A stretch of 64,000 bases of DNA from Gammaproteobacteria bacterium (GTDB lineage Bacteria > Pseudomonadota > Gammaproteobacteria > Steroidobacterales > GCA-2729495), in contig JANQPY010000016.1 in NCBI GenBank assembly GCA_028285245.1, forward strand, positions 1-64,000. Reading direction: 5' to 3'. The notes beneath the pieces are model-generated. The model had not been told where the DNA came from. It ran no database searches and saw only the letters and a list, made by a program, of their open reading frames with translations. Positions 34,826 to 43,827 of this stretch are shown here, piece by piece. Every line of letters starts with the position of its first letter. The first letter of the stretch is position 1. Both the position numbers and the translations under genes were made by a program.

Positions 34826-35959
34826 ATGACAGCACAGCACCTGGTTGCAGCCCGGCTCAGCTTTGTATTGCTTGCTTTGCTGGCAGCGCCCGCATCCGCG
34901 GGGGTGCTGCCGGACGATCGTGCCGACATTCTTTATCACTACTACGATGGCGGGGGCGTGACCATTGAAGGGCCGTCGTATCTGGTGCGTAAGAGCATTG
35001 GTGAGCAGTTTTCGTTCTACGGCAACTACTACGTTGATACGGTCAGCAGCGCGTCCATCGATGTCGTGACAACTGCCAGTCCCTATGAAGAAGAACGCAC
35101 GGAGCAAAGTGTCGGTGTCGACTTCCTCAATGGCGACACCATCATGAGCCTGTCGGTGACGCAGAGTGAGGAGAATGACTACTCGGCGCAGTCGGTCAAC
35201 TTCTCGATTGCCCAGGAAATTTTTGGCGGACTCACAACGGTGACACTGGGCTACGGCAATGGCTCGGATGAGGTTGGCCGCAACGGCGACGATACTTTTT
35301 CGGATACAGTTGAGCGTCAGGCCTATCGTCTGGGTCTCTCGCAGATTCTCACGCGCAACATGCTGATGTCGATGAACCTGGAAGTGATTACTGACGAGGG
35401 GTTCCTGAATAATCCCTACCGCTCGGTACGCTACCAGGACGGCTTCGGGTTCAGCTATCAGCAGGAAGTCTATCCGCGCACTCGTACCTCGACAGCTGCC
35501 GCGCTGCGAACTCGCTACTACCTGCCGTACCGTGCCTCCGTGCATCTCGGCTATCGCTACTTCACTGACGACTGGGAGATCGAGGCACACACTGCTGAGG
35601 TGGGCTATGCGCATCCCTTCGGGCCGCTCAGCGTCGATCTGAAATACCGTTACTACACCCAGACCGCCGCTGATTTCTACAGCGACCTTTTTCCCTTTGA
35701 GAATGCCCAGAACTTTCTGGCCCGGGACAAAGAGCTGAGTACCTTCCAAAGCCAGACGATTCGTTTGGGCCTGACCTACGATTTCCTGGAGGGCGGCTGG
35801 AGTTTCCTGGAGCGCGGCACAGTCAACTTCTTTTACGATCACATCCTCTTCACCTACGATGATTTTCGCGACCTCGACATCGGTGGTCCAACCGGCGCTG
35901 AACCTCTGTATGAACTTGAGGCCGATGTGATCCAGCTATTCCTGTCTTTCTGGTTCTGA
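34826..35959 (+). CDS. DUF3570 outer-membrane protein
   Basis: A 377-residue exported protein, signal peptide 1-25 (ending PASA), then a continuous beta-barrel pattern ending in VIQLFLSFWF. Hallmarks of DUF3570 are seen: DILYHYYDGGGVTIEGPS near the start, SVTQSEENDYSA, and ALRTRYYLPYRASVHLGYRYF. The ATG at 34826 gives the signal peptide. The long hairpin repeat separates it from the DUF4266 gene, but the pair belongs together by family co-occurrence. It would be the outer-membrane component of the TlpA/DUF4266/ApbE group. Confidence 0.88.
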   Translation: MTAQHLVAARLSFVLLALLAAPASAGVLPDDRADILYHYYDGGGVTIEGPSYLVRKSIGEQFSFYGNYYVDTVSSASIDVVTTASPYEEERTEQSVGVDFLNGDTIMSLSVTQSEENDYSAQSVNFSIAQEIFGGLTTVTLGYGNGSDEVGRNGDDTFSDTVERQAYRLGLSQILTRNMLMSMNLEVITDEGFLNNPYRSVRYQDGFGFSYQQEVYPRTRTSTAAALRTRYYLPYRASVHLGYRYFTDDWEIEAHTAEVGYAHPFGPLSVDLKYRYYTQTAADFYSDLFPFENAQNFLARDKELSTFQSQTIRLGLTYDFLEGGWSFLERGTVNFFYDHILFTYDDFRDLDIGGPTGAEPLYELEADVIQLFLSFWF

Positions 35960-36011
35960 GTCTGGTTTCAAGCCCGGGCGCCACTGTTGCCCGGGACCCG
36001 CTGCTGCCCGG

Positions 36012-36020
36012 TGCTATACT
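36012..36020 (+). promoter_or_regulatory. Extended -10 promoter upstream of the small membrane genes and apbE
   Basis: TGCTATACT is a textbook extended -10 element (TGn before TATACT) with a GC-rich discriminator (CCGCGCCC) behind it. No good -35 lies at 17 bases, as is usual for this promoter type. It would start transcription near 36027. Confidence 0.55.
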
Positions 36021-36075
36021 CCGCGCCCTTCCCGGGCCGTAAATGAGGATTCTTGATGTGGGCGGGCTAACTGCG

Positions 36076-36351
36076 ATGCAACACCGCACGCTGATGGTTA
36101 TTGGTGGCGGCACCGCGGCGTTGGTGGTGATGAACATCTGGCTGTTTTTCAGCAACCGCTCGACCCAGGTCGATGTCGCTCAGCGCCAGCAGTTCATCAA
36201 CGAGTCGGTGCAGCTAAACCGGCTGAACACGCGCATGGTGCAGTTTCTCGCGGATCTTGCTGTCCGCACCGAAGATCAGCGCATTCGCGATCTGCTGATG
36301 GCCAACGGTATCACCATCAATGCCAATGAGAGCGGGGAGGCTGCGCCGTGA
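36076..36351 (+). CDS. Small single-span membrane protein
   Basis: A 91-residue protein with one membrane helix at residues 7-24 and a soluble helical C-terminal part with heptad-like spacing. The ATG at 36076 is preceded by GGCGGG; an in-frame ATG at 36043 would add 11 residues. Its stop overlaps the GTG start of the next gene (GTGA), and apbE follows, so the three form an operon. No family is recognised; a role in the ApbE-linked envelope group is inferred. Confidence 0.7.
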   Translation: MQHRTLMVIGGGTAALVVMNIWLFFSNRSTQVDVAQRQQFINESVQLNRLNTRMVQFLADLAVRTEDQRIRDLLMANGITINANESGEAAP

Positions 36352-36674
36352 GTGAAACTACGACTGACCGTCCTGGCCGCGAGGCTCCGGGCAGTGACTC
36401 GGCCTACCTGCCTTTGTTGATGTTGAGCGTAACCCTGCTCGCCAGCGTTGCGCTGCAGAGCTATTCGCTTTGGAGCGAGCGGCAAAACTATGCCCGGGCG
36501 TTAACCAATCAAGCGGAGCCGCTGGCCGAGGCGCAAAAGACGCGCCAGCAGCTTGAGTCTATCGCCGTAGGCGCGGCCGATCTCGCTGTAACCGGCAATG
36601 CAAACGCGCAGCGGCTGTTGGATGAGTTGTCGAAGCTGGGCGTTAGCGTGACACCCAGCATAGGCACGCAGTAG
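36348..36674 (+). CDS. Small single-span membrane protein with coiled-coil tail
   Basis: A 108-residue protein: membrane helix about 21-40, then a helical region (45-100) likely to be coiled-coil. Start GTG overlaps the previous stop. It resembles its upstream neighbour in size and layout, so the two may form a hetero-complex. It ends seven bases before apbE. No family recognised. Confidence 0.72.
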   Translation: MSETTTDRPGREAPGSDSAYLPLLMLSVTLLASVALQSYSLWSERQNYARALTNQAEPLAEAQKTRQQLESIAVGAADLAVTGNANAQRLLDELSKLGVSVTPSIGTQ

Positions 36675-36681
36675 ACGCGCC

Positions 36682-37680
36682 ATGCGTCGGGCAGCCACCA
36701 TGCCCAGACTCAGTTCTTGTTGGTTGTTGCTATGGTGCGCTTGCACCGCAGCACCGTCACAGGCTGAGTGGATTGCCGAACAGCAGAACAAGATGGGCAC
36801 GCGCGTTGAGGTGCAGTTCTGGGCCGGTGATCTGACCCGATCTGAGTCGGACGAACTGATGAAGCGCGCTATGGCCGAGTTCGACCGTATCGAGGCCGAT
36901 ATGAGCACGTACCGGCCGGACTCGATGCTCTCCGCCGTCAATGACCGCGCCGCCACAATGGCCGTCCCTGTCTCCAGCGAGTTATCCGCGTTGCTGATCG
37001 ATGCACTGCGCCTGTCGGTTCTCACTCAGGGTGCGTTCGACATCACCTATGCGAGTGTGGGCCAGTACTATGACTACCGGGCGCGACAGCGGCCCGGGGC
37101 CGACGTGCTCGAGGCAGCACTCCCGGGTATCAATTACCGCCAGGTTGACGTGTCGGCAGATCCACCCGCGGTGCGCTTTGAACACGCAGGTGTGCGCGTT
37201 GACCTGGGTGGCATTGCCAAAGGGCATGCCGTTGAAAAAGTGGCGGCACTTCTCCGTAAGGCGGGTATTGAGCATGCGCTGGTCACGGCCGGTGGCGATA
37301 CGCAGCTCCTGGGGGACCGGCGCGGAGCACCCTGGATTGTTGGCGTGCGCGACCCGGATCAGCCCAAGGGTTTGGTCACACGCATGGCGCTGGCAGATGA
37401 AGCAATCTCAACATCCGGTGACTACGAACGCTTCTTTATCGAAGACGATGTGCGGTATCACCATATTCTGGATCCATCGACCGGCGAGTCTGCCGGTGCG
37501 GTGCGCAGCGTCACGGTCATCGGACCCAAGGCGACGCTGACGGATGGCTACGCCACCAGCCTGTTCGTGATGGGGCCGGACGAGGGGCTGCAGCTGATCA
37601 ACTCGATTCCTGAATACGAGGCGCTGATCGTTTTGCCCGGCCGCAGCCTGCGGTTCTCAGACGGCCTGGATCCGCGCTGA
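36682..37680 (+). CDS. apbE: FAD:protein FMN transferase (ApbE)
   Basis: A 332-residue exported protein (signal to about residue 28, ending SQA) of the ApbE family. It would transfer FMN from FAD to a threonine of a periplasmic or membrane target such as NqrB/RnfG-type proteins. Motifs: GTRVEVQFW, EADMSTYRPDSMLSAVND, DLGGIAKGHAVEKV, TSGDYERFF and HHILDPSTGESA. It closes the TlpA-DUF4266-DUF3570-ApbE group. Its flavinylated partner is not obvious in the window. Confidence 0.93.
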   Translation: MRRAATMPRLSSCWLLLWCACTAAPSQAEWIAEQQNKMGTRVEVQFWAGDLTRSESDELMKRAMAEFDRIEADMSTYRPDSMLSAVNDRAATMAVPVSSELSALLIDALRLSVLTQGAFDITYASVGQYYDYRARQRPGADVLEAALPGINYRQVDVSADPPAVRFEHAGVRVDLGGIAKGHAVEKVAALLRKAGIEHALVTAGGDTQLLGDRRGAPWIVGVRDPDQPKGLVTRMALADEAISTSGDYERFFIEDDVRYHHILDPSTGESAGAVRSVTVIGPKATLTDGYATSLFVMGPDEGLQLINSIPEYEALIVLPGRSLRFSDGLDPR

Positions 37681-37779
37681 AGTATCCGCCTGGCGCTTGA
37701 ATCGGGCGCAGGCCCCGAACGGGCCCAGATCCCATAGCGACGGCGCCGCAACCCACTTCACTTAAGGCTCAGGTGTTCC

Positions 37780-37794
37780 GTGACTCCGGTCACA
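37780..37794. promoter_or_regulatory. CRP-like operator upstream of the c-di-GMP riboswitch
   Basis: GTGACTCCGGTCACA fits the CRP half-sites GTGA-N6-TCACA. The centre at 37786-37787 is about 70 bases before the riboswitch, a spacing suited to activation of its promoter. A 13 of 14 identical copy lies at 58724-58737. Confidence 0.55.
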
Positions 37795-37855
37795 GGAATC
37801 GCCTGGTGGGCCTGCGACCATTGTGCTGCGGACCGTCTGCGCTGCAGCAGGTCTG

Positions 37856-37944
37856 TCCAGCACAGGGCAAACCCGGCGAAAGCCGGGGACGCAAAGCTTC
37901 CGGTCTACGGGCCTGCCAGCAGGTCCAGGACAGCGGGGCTGCAT
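37856..37944 (+). ncRNA. Cyclic di-GMP-I (GEMM-I) riboswitch
   Basis: The conserved GEMM-I blocks are all present in order: CACAGGGCAAACC, a CCGGC-GAAA-GCCGG hairpin with the GAAA tetraloop (37878-37881), GGACGCAAAGC (37887-37897), TCCGG, a variable CCTGC/GCAGG hairpin, and AGCGGGGCTGC. This class binds c-di-GMP. It lies 118 bases before the TlpA-like gene that opens the ten-gene envelope operon. Downstream, an inverted repeat (GCCCGC/GCGGGC, 38013-38031) may belong to the expression platform; it lacks a T-run, so control may be on translation or through Rho. On or off behaviour cannot be told. Confidence 0.92.
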
Positions 37945-38061
37945 CGCCATGCTCGAACTCGAGCTCGGCGGTCTTGCGTTCCTCGTCTCCGGTTTCCTGT
38001 GATTGCACGGCAGCCCGCTTTGGCAGCGGGCAATACGGGATCAGCGGCGACGGTGGAAGGC

Positions 38062-38601
38062 ATGCGTCACAGGCGAAGAACGGCGAGAACAGGCAAGCGG
38101 GCGGCGGCACTTTTGTCTGCGCTGCTGCTGGCAGCCTTGCTGCCAGGTGCCAACGCGGGTTCGCTTGAGGGCGAGCTGGCGCCGGACTTTGCGCTCAAGT
38201 CAATGGACGGCCAAAACTTAAGGCTCAGCGAATACCGCGGCGAAGTCGTCCTGATGAACCTCTGGGGTAGCTGGTGCGGCAAGTGTCGCGATCAGCTTGC
38301 CGCCATCGAACAGCTGCGTGAGACGTACAGCGATCAGAACGTCGCGGTACTTAGCGTCAATCTTGATCGCAAGCTTAAGAAAGTTCGCGGGCTCACAGAG
38401 CAGCTCAGCCTCAACTTTCCGATTCTTCTGGACCCCCGCAAACAGGTGGCACGCGCCTACGACCCATCGCGCATGCCGATGACCGTGGTACTGGACCAGT
38501 CCGGCACGGTGCGTGCCACATGGCAGGGCTACAAAGCCGGCGACACCCAACTCTACATGGCAGAACTTGAGCAGCTCCTATCTGAGCAAACCTGGAACTG
38601 A
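38062..38601 (+). CDS. TlpA-like thioredoxin, first gene of the c-di-GMP riboswitch operon
   Basis: A 179-residue exported thiol-disulfide protein: signal peptide 1-32 with a basic start, then the TlpA/ResA fold with WCGKC (Cys72, Cys75) in VVLMNLWGSWCGKC and the cis-Pro segment RMPMTVVLD. It has Lys instead of the usual Pro in the CxxC, which should alter its redox potential. It is the first of ten genes that continue to 47467. It is distinct from the TlpA protein at 33892. A role in reducing disulfides of the following periplasmic proteins is inferred. Confidence 0.88.
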   Translation: MRHRRRTARTGKRAAALLSALLLAALLPGANAGSLEGELAPDFALKSMDGQNLRLSEYRGEVVLMNLWGSWCGKCRDQLAAIEQLRETYSDQNVAVLSVNLDRKLKKVRGLTEQLSLNFPILLDPRKQVARAYDPSRMPMTVVLDQSGTVRATWQGYKAGDTQLYMAELEQLLSEQTWN

Positions 38602-38608
38602 GCGCGTT

Positions 38609-39148
38609 ATGAACAAATCAACACCCATCATGAACTCCTGCAGGCTGCTCGTGGCAGCGGCGAGCCTGTGGTTGTCGGCTGCGGCGTTTGCGGAAACGGC
38701 ACCGGCCGCGCTCGACCAGGAGGTGCAAGACCTTAAGGCGGAAGTTCTGGACCTGAATCGCGAGCTGTTCCTGCTTGAGGAAGAGCTGCTTTTTCCAGCC
38801 AACACTCAAGTGGCCGTGTTTGTTTCCATGGACATCGGCGAGTTTTTCTCTCTGGACTCCGTGCAGCTCGAACTGAACGGCAAGTCGGTCGCCAACTACC
38901 TGTATACGGATCGCGAGATAAAGGCACTAAATCGGGGCGGCGTTCATCAGCTGTTTGTCGGCAACCTGAAGACTGGCGAACACGAGATCGTGGCCTTCTT
39001 TACCGGCCTGGGTCCTCAGGGCCGCGAGTACCGGCGCGGCGCGACACTGAATTTCGACAAGCAGATCGGGGCGAAGTACATCGAACTGCAAATCTCTGAC
39101 TTCGAGGTCAAGCAACAGCCCGAGTTCGTGGTCAGGGAGTGGGAGTAA
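38609..39148 (+). CDS. Exported coiled-coil protein of the envelope operon
   Basis: A 179-residue exported protein: signal 1-28 (ending AFA), a heptad-rich helix at about 33-62 (LDQEVQDLKAEVLDLNREL), and a beta-rich domain (65-175) with QVAVFVSMDIGEFFSLDSV and HEIVAFFTGLGPQGREY. It is unlike any enzyme I know; it looks like a structural or assembly protein. It starts seven bases after the TlpA gene and three before the TPR gene, so it is co-translated with them. I do not recognise a named family. Confidence 0.8.
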   Translation: MNKSTPIMNSCRLLVAAASLWLSAAAFAETAPAALDQEVQDLKAEVLDLNRELFLLEEELLFPANTQVAVFVSMDIGEFFSLDSVQLELNGKSVANYLYTDREIKALNRGGVHQLFVGNLKTGEHEIVAFFTGLGPQGREYRRGATLNFDKQIGAKYIELQISDFEVKQQPEFVVREWE

Positions 39149-39151
39149 CCC

Positions 39152-41029
39152 GTGATGCGGGTGACCTCAATGCGCCGGGCATGCGCGCTGTTGTGCGGCG
39201 CCGTGCTGCTTGCAGCGTCGGCTGCGGGAGCCCGCGACCTCGACGGCATTGAAGTCCGTGATCTGCACTATGGCGAAGTGCTGTTCCATTTTTACCAGCA
39301 GGAAGACTTTCGGGCCTTAACGCATTTGCTCACGGCTCGCTCCGCCGGCAAGCTGCCTCGTCACGACGCAGATTCAGAACTGTTGCTTGGTGGTCTGTAC
39401 CTGGCCTACGGCCAGCACGGGCAAGCCGAGGAAATCTTCCAGCGACTGCTGGATGAATCGGTTGAGGCGCCGGTCCGTGACCGCGCGTGGTTTTATCTGG
39501 GCAAGGTGCGGTATCACCGCAGCCTCTACGCGCAGGCCGAAGCCGCGCTCAACAAGGTTGAGGGCGAGTTGCCCGAGGGCTTAGCAGCCGAACATCGTTT
39601 GCTGCTGGCACAAAGCCTGATTCATCAGGCGCGATTCGACGAAGCGGCGGAAACATTAGAGCGCTGGCGAGGTCCGCGCGACTGGACCGCCTACGCGCGC
39701 TACAACCTGGGCGTTGCACTAGTCCGCAACGGACAGCTTGAGTTGGGAACCCGCGCGCTGCGCAAAGTCGGTGATCTGCCGGATCGCAAGGGCGAGCTGC
39801 GGGACCTTCGCGATCAGGCCAATCTCGCCCTGGGCTACGCCTACCTGCAGGCTGGTGAAGCGAGCGAGGCGCGTAACGTTCTGCGCCGTGTCAGTTTGCA
39901 CGGTCCATTCTCGAACAAGGCGCTGCTAGGCGTTGGCTGGGCTGATGCACAGCTAGAGGACTATCGCGATGCCCTCGTGCCCTGGCTGGAGTTGCGCGAT
40001 CGGGATCTGTTGGATGGCGCTGTCCAGGAAGCGCTGCTTGCCGTGCCGTACGCATTCGGCCGGTTGGAGGCCCACGGCTCATCTGTCGACCACTACCTCG
40101 ACGCATTAGCTGCGTTCGACGCCGAGGTCGTCCGGCTTCGCAATGCCACTGACCGGGCACGCAGCGGAGAGCTGATCCCCGCGTTGCTGCAGACCGATGA
40201 TCCCGGCATTGGCCGGTGGTACTGGCAGCTGGAGCAAGTGCCTGACAATGACGATGCCCGTTATCTCTACCACCTGGTCGCCGATCATGTGTTTCAGGAC
40301 GGCCTGCGTAATGTGCGCGATTTGCTGGCGCTGGGTGAGCACTTGCGAGAGTGGGAGAAAAAACTCGTCGCCTTTCGCGACATGGTGGACACCCGTGCTG
40401 AGGCGTATGCGCAACGGCTACCGGTCGTCGCTGGCAAGCTCATGAACATGGACCTCAAGGCGATCCGTGCCGAACGTGATGCGCAGATGAGTGCCTGGTT
40501 AGCGGCCGGCGAGCCGGAACCCGACGTCACCAGCCTGGCGACGGCCACCGAACTTGATCAGTGGGAGCGTCTGGTCTCGATGGAGGAGAGTCCCGCCTGG
40601 CAGACCGCCGAGGCGGCGGAGGCGCGCAGCAAGCAGCGCGTCCTCAAGGGCCTGTTGCTGTGGCAGCTCGATAGAGAACACAAGTTACGCCACTGGCAGC
40701 AGCGCCAGGCGATTGCCTCGCTTGATGAAGCGCTGAGCGCTGCGGAGGCAGGCACCGCCAGTGCGGTCCAGGTCAGAGATGGGATTCCACGCGAGCTCAA
40801 AGCGTTTCGCCTGCGTCTCGACCGGCTCGAGGAGCGGCTTGGGCAGATGCAGTTATCAGTCCGGCAGGCACTGGGTGGGCAGGAGGAGCGGCTGCAGCTG
40901 ATGGCGATTCGTTCGCTGGATGAGCAGCGTGAGCGACTGGCGACTTATCGCATCCAGGCACGCTTCGCACTCGCCAATATCTACGATCGGGCCAATGCGA
41001 CCGCCGCGCGCCAGGAAACGGACCGGTGA
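39152..41029 (+). CDS. Periplasmic TPR protein
   Basis: A 625-residue exported protein (signal ending about residue 28, AAGA). Residues about 40-330 are tetratricopeptide-like helix pairs (LLGGLYLAYGQHGQAEEIFQ, ARYNLGVALVRNGQLELG, LALGYAYLQAGEASEARNVL). The second half is all-helical with a coiled-coil near 525-600. Starts GTG at 39152 (ATG at 39155 equally possible) behind GGAG; its stop overlaps the next start. In the Agl/Glt-like systems large periplasmic TPR proteins link the motor to the outer envelope. Confidence 0.85.
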   Translation: MMRVTSMRRACALLCGAVLLAASAAGARDLDGIEVRDLHYGEVLFHFYQQEDFRALTHLLTARSAGKLPRHDADSELLLGGLYLAYGQHGQAEEIFQRLLDESVEAPVRDRAWFYLGKVRYHRSLYAQAEAALNKVEGELPEGLAAEHRLLLAQSLIHQARFDEAAETLERWRGPRDWTAYARYNLGVALVRNGQLELGTRALRKVGDLPDRKGELRDLRDQANLALGYAYLQAGEASEARNVLRRVSLHGPFSNKALLGVGWADAQLEDYRDALVPWLELRDRDLLDGAVQEALLAVPYAFGRLEAHGSSVDHYLDALAAFDAEVVRLRNATDRARSGELIPALLQTDDPGIGRWYWQLEQVPDNDDARYLYHLVADHVFQDGLRNVRDLLALGEHLREWEKKLVAFRDMVDTRAEAYAQRLPVVAGKLMNMDLKAIRAERDAQMSAWLAAGEPEPDVTSLATATELDQWERLVSMEESPAWQTAEAAEARSKQRVLKGLLLWQLDREHKLRHWQQRQAIASLDEALSAAEAGTASAVQVRDGIPRELKAFRLRLDRLEERLGQMQLSVRQALGGQEERLQLMAIRSLDEQRERLATYRIQARFALANIYDRANATAARQETDR

Positions 41030-43827
41030 AATTCGTGATGACCGTAAGTGCCGTCGTGCTCAGCGCCGGGCTGTGGCCCTTCGGCGGCAAGCAGGTACCT
41101 GACGAGAGCGACACCATTGGCGATCTGCGCCGGCAGAAGCTTGAGCTCAAGCGGGAGACCGACTTCGACGACGGCGCCGCCAAAGCGCGCGAGCAGTATC
41201 GCGATTTCCTGACCATCGACGATGCGGATCCGGCGCTGCAGCTCGAGGCGATGCGGCGGCTGGCCGATCTCAATCTGGAGGCGGGTGAGGACGCAGGTGC
41301 AACGGGCGGTCCGGACGAAGCTGAGTACTACGCAGAATCAGTCGCACTGTATCGAAAGTTGTTGGCACAGAATCCTGACTACGCTGAGCGCGATCTGATT
41401 CTGTATCAGCTGGCACGCGGCCAGGAGATCATGGCGGATAGCACGGCGGCCATGGGTGCGCTTGACCTGTTGGTCAGCGAGTACCCGGACAGTAAGTTCT
41501 ATGACGAGGCGCAGTTCAGGCGCGGCGAGATGCTGTTCGTGGCCGGCCGGCATCGTGAAGCCGAGGCAGCTTATGCGGCCGTGATCAACCGCGGCGAGAC
41601 TTCGGCTTTCTTCGAGCAGTCGCTCTATAAGCACGGCTGGTCGCTGTTCAAGCAGTCGCGGCACATCGATAGCCTCGATTCGTTCGTAATGTTGCTCGAC
41701 CGAAGGCTTGCGCATCCGGAAGGCCCGCTGGCTGCTCTGGATGAAATGTCGCGGCCGCAGCGCGAGATGGTCGATGACTGTTTTCGCGTGATGTCGATTA
41801 GCTTTGAGTACACCGATGGCGCGCAAACCATCGACGCCCTGCTCGCAGAGCGCCCGAGCCTGGCGTATGCCCACCTGCTGTACGCGAGCCTTGGTGATCT
41901 CTATCTGGATCAGGAGCGCTTCGTCGACGCTGCAGATACCTATGGCGCCTTCGTTGTGCGCAATCCCACGCACGCCGCTGCGCCCGGGCTGCAGGTGCGC
42001 GTGATTGACGCCTACACAACCGGCCGCTTCCCCAGCCTCGTGCTGGAGGCGAAAGAAGACTACGTGCGCGCTTACGGACTGGACAGTGATTTCTGGCTGC
42101 AACGATCACCCGGCGAGTTTCCGCAGGTGGTGGCTGATCTGAAGACGAGCCTGAGTGACCTGGCTGGTTACGACCATGCCCGCGCGCAGGCAGGCGATGG
42201 CGAGGAAGCGTACGAGCGCGCGGCCGGCTGGTATCGGCGTTATCTGGCCTACTTTCCAAACGATCCGGACTCGGCACAGCGGAGCTTTCTCCTGGCCGAC
42301 ATTCTCAATGAGCTTAAGCGCTACGGTGAGGCAACGGATCAGTACCTCGACGCCGCCTACGCGTATGGCCCGCATCCACAGGCGGGCGAAGCCGCGTACG
42401 CTGCAGTCCTGACAGCGCGTGCGCATGAGGCACAGCTCAGCGACTCGTTGCTGACCGCCTGGCGTGCGCGCAGTCTGGAAGACGCCCTGCGCTTTGCGGA
42501 GAGTTTTCCAGCGCATCCGCAGGCCGCACCGGTGCGTACCAAGGTGGCCGAGGATCTGTTTGCAGACGGTCAGCTTGAGCGCGCGGTGACGGTGGCCGGT
42601 CTGGTCGTCACTCAACAGCCTCCCGTCACGGTGAAACTTGAGCGGACCGCGTGGCGCGTGCTGGCTCACGCGCAGTTCGACCTGGCCCGCTACGCTGATG
42701 CAGAGCAGGCCTATGCACGGTTGCAGCTCCTGCCGCTGGAATCGCCCGAGCAGGCGGAGGAGCTTGAGGCTCGCGTGGCGGCCTCGGTGTACAAGCAAGC
42801 TGAGCAGGCCAGGGATGCAGGCGATATCGACGCCGCCGTGCGACAGTTTCTGCGTGTGGGCACGGCCGCACCTGGTGCAACCACTGTTGCCACCGCGGTG
42901 TATGACGCCGCCGCGCTGCTGATCGGGGCCGAGCGCTGGGATGAGGCGATCCCGGTGCTGGATGATTTCAGGGCCCGTTTCCCGGGGCACGAATTCAACG
43001 ACGACGTCACCATGAAGCTCGCCGTTGCGCAGCGTTCGGCAGGTCAGTCCGTGGCGGCCGCCCGCGAGTTTGAGCAGGTGGCGGTGCTGACGAGTGCCAC
43101 CCCGGAGGTGCAGCGCGAGGCGCTGTGGGAAGCTGCCGAACTCTACGCCAGCGCCGACCGCCCGGTTGACGAAAGACGAGTATTCACCAGCATCGTTGCC
43201 CGCTTCCCGGTACCTCTGAGCGAGTCCATGGAAGCGCGTTTACGTCTGGCGGATCTGGCGCGCGATCTCAACGACGCGGCAGATCGACGGCGCTGGCTGG
43301 AGGACATCGTGCGCGCTGATGCGACTGCCGGCGCGGGCCGTACGGACCGCACCCGCACGCTTGCCGCGACCGCGACGCTTGAATTGGCCGCGCCACTGCG
43401 CGATGCATTCCGCGCTGTTGCCCTCACGATCCCCCTGAAGGACAGCCTCAGCGTGAAGAAGAATCGCATGGAGCTGGCGTTGGACGCTTACGGGAAAGCC
43501 GCGGAGTACGGCGTAGCGGACGTGGCGACTGCGGCCAACTTCGAGATTGCAGAGCTCTACTACCGGCTCAGCATCGACCTGATGGATTCCCAGCGGCCTT
43601 CCGGCTTGTCGGCTGAGGAGCTTGAGCAGTACGAAATCTTGCTCGAGGAACAGGCGTTTCCGTTTGAAGAACAGGCGATTGATCTATTCGTTACGAACGC
43701 GGACCGGGCAGCCGACGGGCTGTATGACGAATGGGTCAGGAAGAGTTTTGCGCGCCTGGCGGCCCTGATGCCCGCGCGCTACGCGAAAGTCGAGAGGAGT
43801 GAGGCCCTTGTTACACAAATCAACTAA
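41026..43827 (+). CDS. Large periplasmic TPR protein
   Basis: A 933-residue protein with a short signal-like start (MTVSAVVLSAGLWPFGG) and TPR helix pairs over most of its length, for example LYRKLLAQNPDYAERDLILYQLARGQE, here cut as LYRKLLAQNPDYAERDLILY, then FYDEAQFRRGEMLFVAGRHREAE-like units and WYRRYLAYFPNDPDSAQRSF. GTG start overlaps the previous stop (GTGA), and its end overlaps the next gene by 29 bases. Signal cleavage is uncertain; it may be anchored. The length and position match the large TPR partner (PglI/GltI type) of Agl/Glt-like clusters, by analogy only. Confidence 0.82.
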   Translation: MKFVMTVSAVVLSAGLWPFGGKQVPDESDTIGDLRRQKLELKRETDFDDGAAKAREQYRDFLTIDDADPALQLEAMRRLADLNLEAGEDAGATGGPDEAEYYAESVALYRKLLAQNPDYAERDLILYQLARGQEIMADSTAAMGALDLLVSEYPDSKFYDEAQFRRGEMLFVAGRHREAEAAYAAVINRGETSAFFEQSLYKHGWSLFKQSRHIDSLDSFVMLLDRRLAHPEGPLAALDEMSRPQREMVDDCFRVMSISFEYTDGAQTIDALLAERPSLAYAHLLYASLGDLYLDQERFVDAADTYGAFVVRNPTHAAAPGLQVRVIDAYTTGRFPSLVLEAKEDYVRAYGLDSDFWLQRSPGEFPQVVADLKTSLSDLAGYDHARAQAGDGEEAYERAAGWYRRYLAYFPNDPDSAQRSFLLADILNELKRYGEATDQYLDAAYAYGPHPQAGEAAYAAVLTARAHEAQLSDSLLTAWRARSLEDALRFAESFPAHPQAAPVRTKVAEDLFADGQLERAVTVAGLVVTQQPPVTVKLERTAWRVLAHAQFDLARYADAEQAYARLQLLPLESPEQAEELEARVAASVYKQAEQARDAGDIDAAVRQFLRVGTAAPGATTVATAVYDAAALLIGAERWDEAIPVLDDFRARFPGHEFNDDVTMKLAVAQRSAGQSVAAAREFEQVAVLTSATPEVQREALWEAAELYASADRPVDERRVFTSIVARFPVPLSESMEARLRLADLARDLNDAADRRRWLEDIVRADATAGAGRTDRTRTLAATATLELAAPLRDAFRAVALTIPLKDSLSVKKNRMELALDAYGKAAEYGVADVATAANFEIAELYYRLSIDLMDSQRPSGLSAEELEQYEILLEEQAFPFEEQAIDLFVTNADRAADGLYDEWVRKSFARLAALMPARYAKVERSEALVTQIN

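Noticed and set aside
34820-35842. 340-codon open frame on the minus strand opposite the DUF3570 gene
   Set aside because: The plus strand shows a signal peptide and a complete DUF3570 pattern; the minus frame has no start site or domain.
37780-38061. N-terminal extension of the TlpA-like gene
   Set aside because: This part of the frame is the CRP-like site and the riboswitch; the signal peptide starts at 38062.
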